Origin: Neodontobutis hainanensis
Lineage: Eukaryota > Chordata > Actinopteri > Gobiiformes > Odontobutidae
Direction: 5' to 3'
Assembly: GCA_024349245.1 (NCBI GenBank)
Contig: JALDNG010000007.1
Coordinates: 6,523,501 to 6,587,500 of the forward strand
DNA: 64,000 nucleotides
In this document: in pieces, positions 58,490 through 64,000 of the stretch
Position numbering within the stretch: the first letter of the stretch is position 1
Layout of the letters: every line of letters begins with the position of its first letter
The notes under the pieces: model-generated
Database searches by the model: none
Told to the model about the DNA's origin: nothing
What the model saw: only the letters and a program-made list of their open reading frames with translations
Program-made: the position numbers and the translations under genes

Positions 58490-60890
58490 CCACGGTGTTG
58501 AGAAGAATCTAGTTCATCTGCTGCAGACTATGTAGCTTCCAGCCATCCATACAGAATGAAAGCTTATTGCATGCCAACAGGCCCCCACCTGCTCATGAGC
58601 ATAATCTAAATTGTTAACTGCCTGCAAGAGCCAGTAGGTTTTAGTGCACATAAGCATGCAGCTATTTGATTTGACACCACATTTATTTAATAACATGGTC
58701 AGTTAAAAAATATTCAATGTGGATAGAAAAGGAAATATAATGATTGGGGGGGAACACAGTAAAGGATTTGGCCTTCTACTGATTTGTATAAAACTAATTT
58801 TTAACAATAAAGCCATGAAATGTGTGTGTCATCGATTTTCTCCACCTTTCAATAAGCAAATATTAAGTTGCTAAATTTAGTCTTCCAGCAGTAGTTGTAA
58901 AATAGGTTTAGTCATCAAAAGCATTGAATTGGATTTTCAATTTTCTCTGCTATAGATGTATCCGCCAATGAAGAATTCATCTATTTGCTTTTATGAAAGA
59001 GGCACCGCAGTTTGCTTTATTTAAGGTACAATACAAAAAATAAGTTTATTTTAAAAATATTACACAAGAGACAATGATCATGAAAAGAATACGCAAGTAA
59101 AAAGGGACATGTTACAAAGCAGATTAGTACAACACAGTTTTTAAACACTTCTCAGGTTTTCAGGCCTTTTTGAACTTTAACTACAATGGCACACTACAAT
59201 TTCCTACATTTTAGCTCACTAAACTAATAGTTTAGTGAGCTAATTGGCTTAGTTTCTAGAAACAGTGACTTTTGAGTTATCCTTTGGAGAAAGTTTTTCC
59301 TGGGTAATTTCCATTACAGTGGCAAAAACTTGTTTTTATTAATAAATAAATAAATAAAAATTGTGCAGCTTCTACATTCTACATTAGAAATCCATTATCA
59401 TTTTGGCAGATTGTCTTCTATTTTTTTTAATATATTTTTCATTGCTGCCAACACCATAGCCGTCATACTATAAATTAATAAATTCAATGAAATAATATGC
59501 CAGTCTGTACTGCACATGGGTTTTTTTTAGTTGCAGGTAATTAAACATTTCAGCCTTTTTTAAGTGCTTATCATTGTTGTAAAAGTTTTAGCATGCTTGT
59601 TAAACTTCTCTCAAAGTCAAAGAAACCATCTGCTTGATAATGTAATGCTTTAAGCGTGTATCCAGTTACCACTGTGTGCTGTCACAACAGCTTTCAGATG
59701 TGGCTGCTCTCTAATCAGATGTGGTAACAACGGGATGTGGACATGTTTAGCTAGTTGAAGAAGCAGAAATTGATTTGCCGCATCAATAGTGAACGAAACA
59801 GCTCCCAGTCAAAAAGTGCCTGGTAATGAGCTGTGTGTCGAGTTCATCTGAGGCAGAGTCTACTCACAGGTTTTGAATTATAGCCAGATGTTCACATCTG
59901 TTGTTGCCCAAGAGTTTGGCCTGCCAATATGGTTGCCATAAAATGTGCTAGATTACCAGAAAGTGTTTCATGTTGTGTACAGATGGTATTGTCAGAAAGA
60001 AAATTGCATTTTACAATTCTGCATTTATTATATAATCTATGAAATCAAAGCTTAATATTACATTTTTGCATTCTATTTTAAAATTTTGTTTTGTTTTTTA
60101 CAAATAAAAAATTATTAAAAATGTAAATTTTATCAAAAATCATTACTTTCAATTAAATTTTCAGACAGATAGATATGCAATATTTTTAAAGGTATTTTTT
60201 TGTAAACTAACACAAAATTTAAAAAGGTAGAAGTCAGGTATGTTCCAATTTTACCCTCTGAGAAAACAGCGTCCAAACAAACCTTCCTCTAGGTGTAATT
60301 ATATTTTTACTTTCTACTTTTTTACTTTTACTTTTAACTCTCTCTAATAATTTAGTTATTACATTTACGACATTGTAATGAGATTCAATCAAGATATAAT
60401 TTCAGTTTTCTATTTTCTTTAGACTTTTGGGCTTTCATGAGTCGGTGGAGACCTGAAGGTATAGCTTCTACAAACCACATTATATTCTTTAAAGGGACTC
60501 TTTAAAGGAATGATGGACCTCTGTAAAATATTACCACTGTTATCAAAAAGATGTTCCATGAAGATGTGCCATTGTCAATCCAAGTTTGAGAGTAGATAGA
60601 TTTATTTTTTTTTAATGGGGTTGCTTGCGTTATTACAAATTATTATTTTTGTGTAGAGAGAAATTATGTACAATAATTTCACTGCTTTGAGGGTCTGTTG
60701 GTGAAATGTAGAGAGCTTTAGAGGTAACTTTGTAATGCTGTATTTACAAGATAAGACAAATTGAATTGAATTGTTAAAAATGTAATTGGGTATGAAAAAT
60801 CAAATGGATTCAGGAGTTTCTAAATGTCATATAGCTTTAAATACATTGTTTAACAGATTAAAATCTAACATTTCAAAACCCAAATCACTT
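58490..60890. other. Non-coding AT-rich stretch with a perfect hairpin
   Basis: Strongly AT-rich, especially 60000-60400. No gene is seen. The perfect inverted repeat at 59211-59243 is listed separately. Confidence 0.5.
59211..59243. repeat. Perfect inverted repeat (15-bp arms, 3-base loop)
   Basis: The left arm ttagctcactaaact (59211-59225) pairs exactly with agtttagtgagctaa (59229-59243) around aat. With such a short loop it would form a tight hairpin or cruciform. No gene is adjacent. Confidence 0.95.
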
Positions 60891-60893
60891 TTT

Positions 60894-61099
60894 TTATTGC
60901 AAGTGAAAATCTGTAAATATTTTGTTTATTTCTTTGCATATAGCGTCATTAACAGGTAAAGCTAGAGCGGGATACACTAACAAGTCTCTCTGCAACCACA
61001 TGTTTAAGATCATTTTAGTTTTCTTTAGTTTGAGAGAAAAGTCTACATCCTGCTTTAAAATGTCATTTTTTGTTTCAATAAAATTGCGACACCTGCTGA
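60894..61099 (-). other. Open stretch downstream of the L1-like ORF1 remnant, not recognised
   Basis: The last frame of the ORF1 remnant stays open for about 68 more codons to a stop at 60894. The text is basic (KLKKTKMILNMWLQRDLL) and matches nothing I know in L1 ORF2. It may be flanking DNA or an ORF1 3' extension. Confidence 0.25.
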
Positions 61100-61728
61100 A
61101 TAATTTGAGCCATGAATGACCACGTAGTTCTTTTCGCCTCTCGACGACCTTGCTCCACCAGTGGTCACAGTTTTTTATCTGCACTGTCGCTCCGGGCATG
61201 TGAGATCCTCTGTGAAGCAAAGTCTCCTCTTCTTCATAACATCCGCGTCACTTGATGCTCTGCAGAGTTTCTCTTTGAGGTTGCGCACGTTGAGTTGAAG
61301 GATGACGGGTCTAGAGGCTTGATCTCCCCGTACACATCTGACTCTGTGTACTGTGTCAATAAGCAATCCCATATTTTAGCAGTCCTTTGGAACACTTCTT
61401 TTCTCACCATCTCAGCATTTTCATTAGGTTTTTCAGGCAGATTAACCAGGTGTAGGTTCCATCTCCGACTGAAATGTTCATCTTCTTCTTGCCTTTCACT
61501 TAAGACTTTGCAGTGGTCATTCATTTTTTTCAGATTATTCTCTGTAATCTGAAAGTCCAGACCCTCCATTGTTTCCTTTATGTTAGTTATTTATGATGAA
61601 TGTTTAGAAATCATCTGTTCAAGCACCGTGAAGCAGCAGGTTAGCTCATTGATGGTGTTTAGGATGTCAGATGTACTGTTCTTTTTGTTTTCCTCTTGAG
61701 AACAAAAGACATCACAATTGTTATCCAT
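61100..61728 (-). pseudogene. L1/Tx1-like LINE ORF1 remnant
   Basis: A minus-strand ATG at 61728 opens MDNNCDVFCSQEENKKN, followed by an amphipathic stretch, an in-frame TAA at 61593-61591, then KETMEGLDFQITENNLKKMN (coiled-coil-like). RRWNLHLVNLPEKPNENAEM follows, the signature of the RRM-type core of L1 ORF1 proteins (RNA-binding chaperones). Near 61310 the frame changes to one reading DTVHRVRCVRGDQASRPVI, LQLNVRNLKEKLCRASSDAD and MKKRRLCFTEDLT, the expected C-terminal domain. After another shift, WWSKVVERRKE to about 61100 is compatible with the ORF1 end. One stop plus two frame changes make it dead. No ORF2 (endonuclease/RT) follows on the minus strand side, so the element is truncated after ORF1 or was interrupted. 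Confidence 0.75.
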
Positions 61729-61739
61729 AGTTACTCCTT

Positions 61740-64000
61740 TCCTTTGAGATGATATTTTGTCAATACTTCAATAATAACAAAGACTTATAACTTTCTTCCT
61801 CCTTTACTATCTTTGATGGTAATAGTTACGTTAGATCCATCCAACCTCCGCTGAGCATCAGTTACTTGCAGTTTTCAAGCCAGTGACCACGTGAAGAGAT
61901 GAAAATGTTCAGATCTTACTTATTGCAAAGTTAGTAGGTCTAAAAATGTCCACAGACCATCCTTTCCTTTACTAAATCAGTTCTGGAGATAATTTGGTAC
62001 TCATAATATTCCTCATATTCAATCTATAATGTCAAAGTGCTACTTTCAGAAATGTGAAAGAAAGAGAGATGCAGTGGAAGATGTTGTAGATATGTTTTTT
62101 TAACAAGAAAATTGATACAAAATATTGACACATTTTGAAAATGACTCCAAGAGGTTTTGCTTTTACTTATGAATACTATATGGATGTATTAATATCAGGA
62201 TGACGAGTGGTTAGTAAGTCTGCACTTGATTGCATTCATAAATAAAACATCAGATTTCTATTATTTTGGCGATCCATACAAAATGTAAATGTCCCTTCCC
62301 ATGGCACTGTCCAAGATCGTAAACTGGAAAGTAGAAAGAGGCAACTGAACCATCCAGACTGTTGATATGTCATATTTTGATTTCGTAACACAGTTAAAGC
62401 CTTGCACACATTGGTAAAAGGTCAAAGAACTTGTGAAACTTGTGTGTGAAACTTGTTAAAATGCCACGCACATCAAACCAAACCCCCAGAATCTTTATTC
62501 TGGGAGGATTTCGAGGATGGAAGCAGTGATTGGATCAACGGCTATTAAGTTCTTGTGTATGAGGAGTGTTTTTTGTTGTTGTTGTTTTTGGGATGTTGTC
62601 AATTACCACTTCATTTGTCAATCAGATTCTTGGCAGGTCACTAGTGGCTGCTGGGAGGCGAGGCACTGTGTGTTAATCAATGTGAAATGAACTAGAGAGT
62701 GGCCAAAGGCTCTCTGCCACACACAGTGCTCTCATTAGATACAGGGGTCGGGGGGAGATTGTTTGAAATGGGAAAAGCAGAAATGTTTCATGGGGGAAAA
62801 GTGAGGATAGGAAAAAAGTGAGACATGAGAAACTCAGGAGGAAGCAAGATGGCTTTTATAATGAGAGTGAGATGATGAAAGAGAGCAAAACGAGGAATGA
62901 CCACGGGGCGGTGAAGTTTTCATAGATCAAGGGGAATATTCCACCAGCGCCCACACAATAGCACACTCATCAATGCAGGGGAGATCTCAGTGAAAACTTA
63001 TTTGATGCTTGTAATCAGTGTGGTCATAATTCCATAATGTCGTAATAATGTCATTACATTAGATTTCAAAGAGGGGTCAGTCAAAGAGATGGTACAATTT
63101 TCCATCCCCCAGCACAAGAGTGAACAAAATAATGAGAGGCAGATTATTGAGATAATCCTCAAACCAACACTGTGTGTATTAAGTGTAATAATTGTGTATA
63201 ATTAAACAAAAAAGATATTCCTCCAGAATCCATTAAGAGCCAGCTGTTATGTACAGATCTTTCTGCTCAATAAATTATTATGAAGTCTCAGAGTACACCA
63301 TTCTTCCTGAAATAATTTAATGGAAAAAGGCCATAATTTGCAGCCAGAGTCTCCCACACTAGAGCTAATCCAGGACCGACTGGTGTGTGCATATGGATTT
63401 CTTGATGCTACATTACCTCTGACTGCTGCATCTGATTACAGGCTCATACGTGACACACTCAGAACGCCACCAATGTGTCAAGAACAGGCCACAGAAGAGT
63501 AGTTGAAAAACATGGACGTAATGATGAAAACTGGCCCTGGGCTACCCTGTAGGCAGCAACATCAGACGCAGTGTCTCAAGTGTTCCTCCCATCTCGATTA
63601 GCTGTGCGGATGGAGAAGGGCAGAATGGTGTCAGGAGGAAGTGTTGGATGCTCCTCTCGGATCAGCAGTGACTGACTGACTCATATGTGGCTGATTGCTT
63701 GGATGGTAAATTCATGAGGAAATTAATAATTGATTTGTGTAATAATTGGTTCATACATTTATTAAAGAAGTGTTTTTTCTGCCACTATAGAGTTTACAAC
63801 AAATGCTCAATGAGGAATAATGAAGGCTGTAGTAAATAACTACATATATGTTGATATGTTGATATGTTGATATCAAGTTATTTAGTTCTTTATTTGACAA
63901 GCATGAATGAAATAACATTACAACTACATGATAATAAGGACATAAAAAGCAGTCATATGACAAGAACAAATGTTAATACATTCAAGTGTCAAACTCGATA
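61740..64000. other. Non-coding stretch with possible regulatory blocks
   Basis: No gene is seen. The parts 62480-63080 and 63240-63750 have balanced composition, few simple repeats and several TAAT/ATTA words (for example ggaaattaataattg and gtaataattgg near 63717-63748), and could be conserved non-coding elements. An 8-bp repeat (atgttgat three times) lies at about 63848-63872. Part of 61740-61960 may be 5' UTR of the L1-like element. Confidence 0.4.

Overview
The window looks like a piece of a ray-finned (teleost) fish nuclear genome. It is AT-rich with low coding density. Its dispersed repeats are typical of fish: tRNA-derived SINEs with a central block like ttgggcaagacacttaaccc and gcgctatataaa tails, an L2/CR1-type LINE whose ORF1 carries an SGNH esterase, a Tc1-type transposase fragment, and pieces of a Rex1/L2-like LINE, an R2/R4-type LINE and an L1/Tx1-like LINE. 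There are no bacterial-style operons, rRNAs, CRISPR arrays or intact host open reading frames. Most short open frames are chance.

Layout. Positions 1-1200 are relatively CpG-rich and look like the 5' end of a host gene on the minus strand. A start codon at 706 in good context is followed by a short coding stretch (MKTASMD plus one base) and a strong splice donor at 684/685. A GC-box-bearing CpG-rich region lies upstream near 1080-1180. I cannot name the gene. From about 1.3 kb to 64 kb I can support no host protein exon, so the window is mostly an intergenic desert upstream of that promoter. Several sub-blocks rich in TAATTA-type homeodomain and octamer-like words could be long-range enhancers, but this needs comparative data.

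Mobile elements. A head-to-head inverted SINE pair lies at 2.74-3.24 kb. Further SINE copies or tails are at 5.1, 13.1, 21.3, 52.5 and 54.9 kb. The main object is a nearly full-length but dead L2-type LINE at about 28.3-33.74 kb, plus strand. It has four tandem ~210-bp 5' monomers, an ORF1 with coiled-coil and esterase motifs broken by an internal deletion, an ORF2 with AP endonuclease and reverse transcriptase broken by five frame changes, and a 3' UTR ending in a TCTTG-type pentamer repeat. A decayed LINE RT fragment lies on the minus strand near 37.1-37.6 kb. At 56.47-57.29 kb a Tc1 transposase fragment (plus) abuts the C-terminal endonuclease-like part of an R2/R4-type LINE (minus). At 61.1-61.73 kb there is an L1/Tx1-like ORF1 remnant (minus).

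Nothing I can see forms a working multi-gene system. The most interesting items are the LINE's tandem monomer promoter plus esterase ORF1, the Tc1/LINE junction, the putative first exon with its long flanking desert, and several perfect short hairpins.
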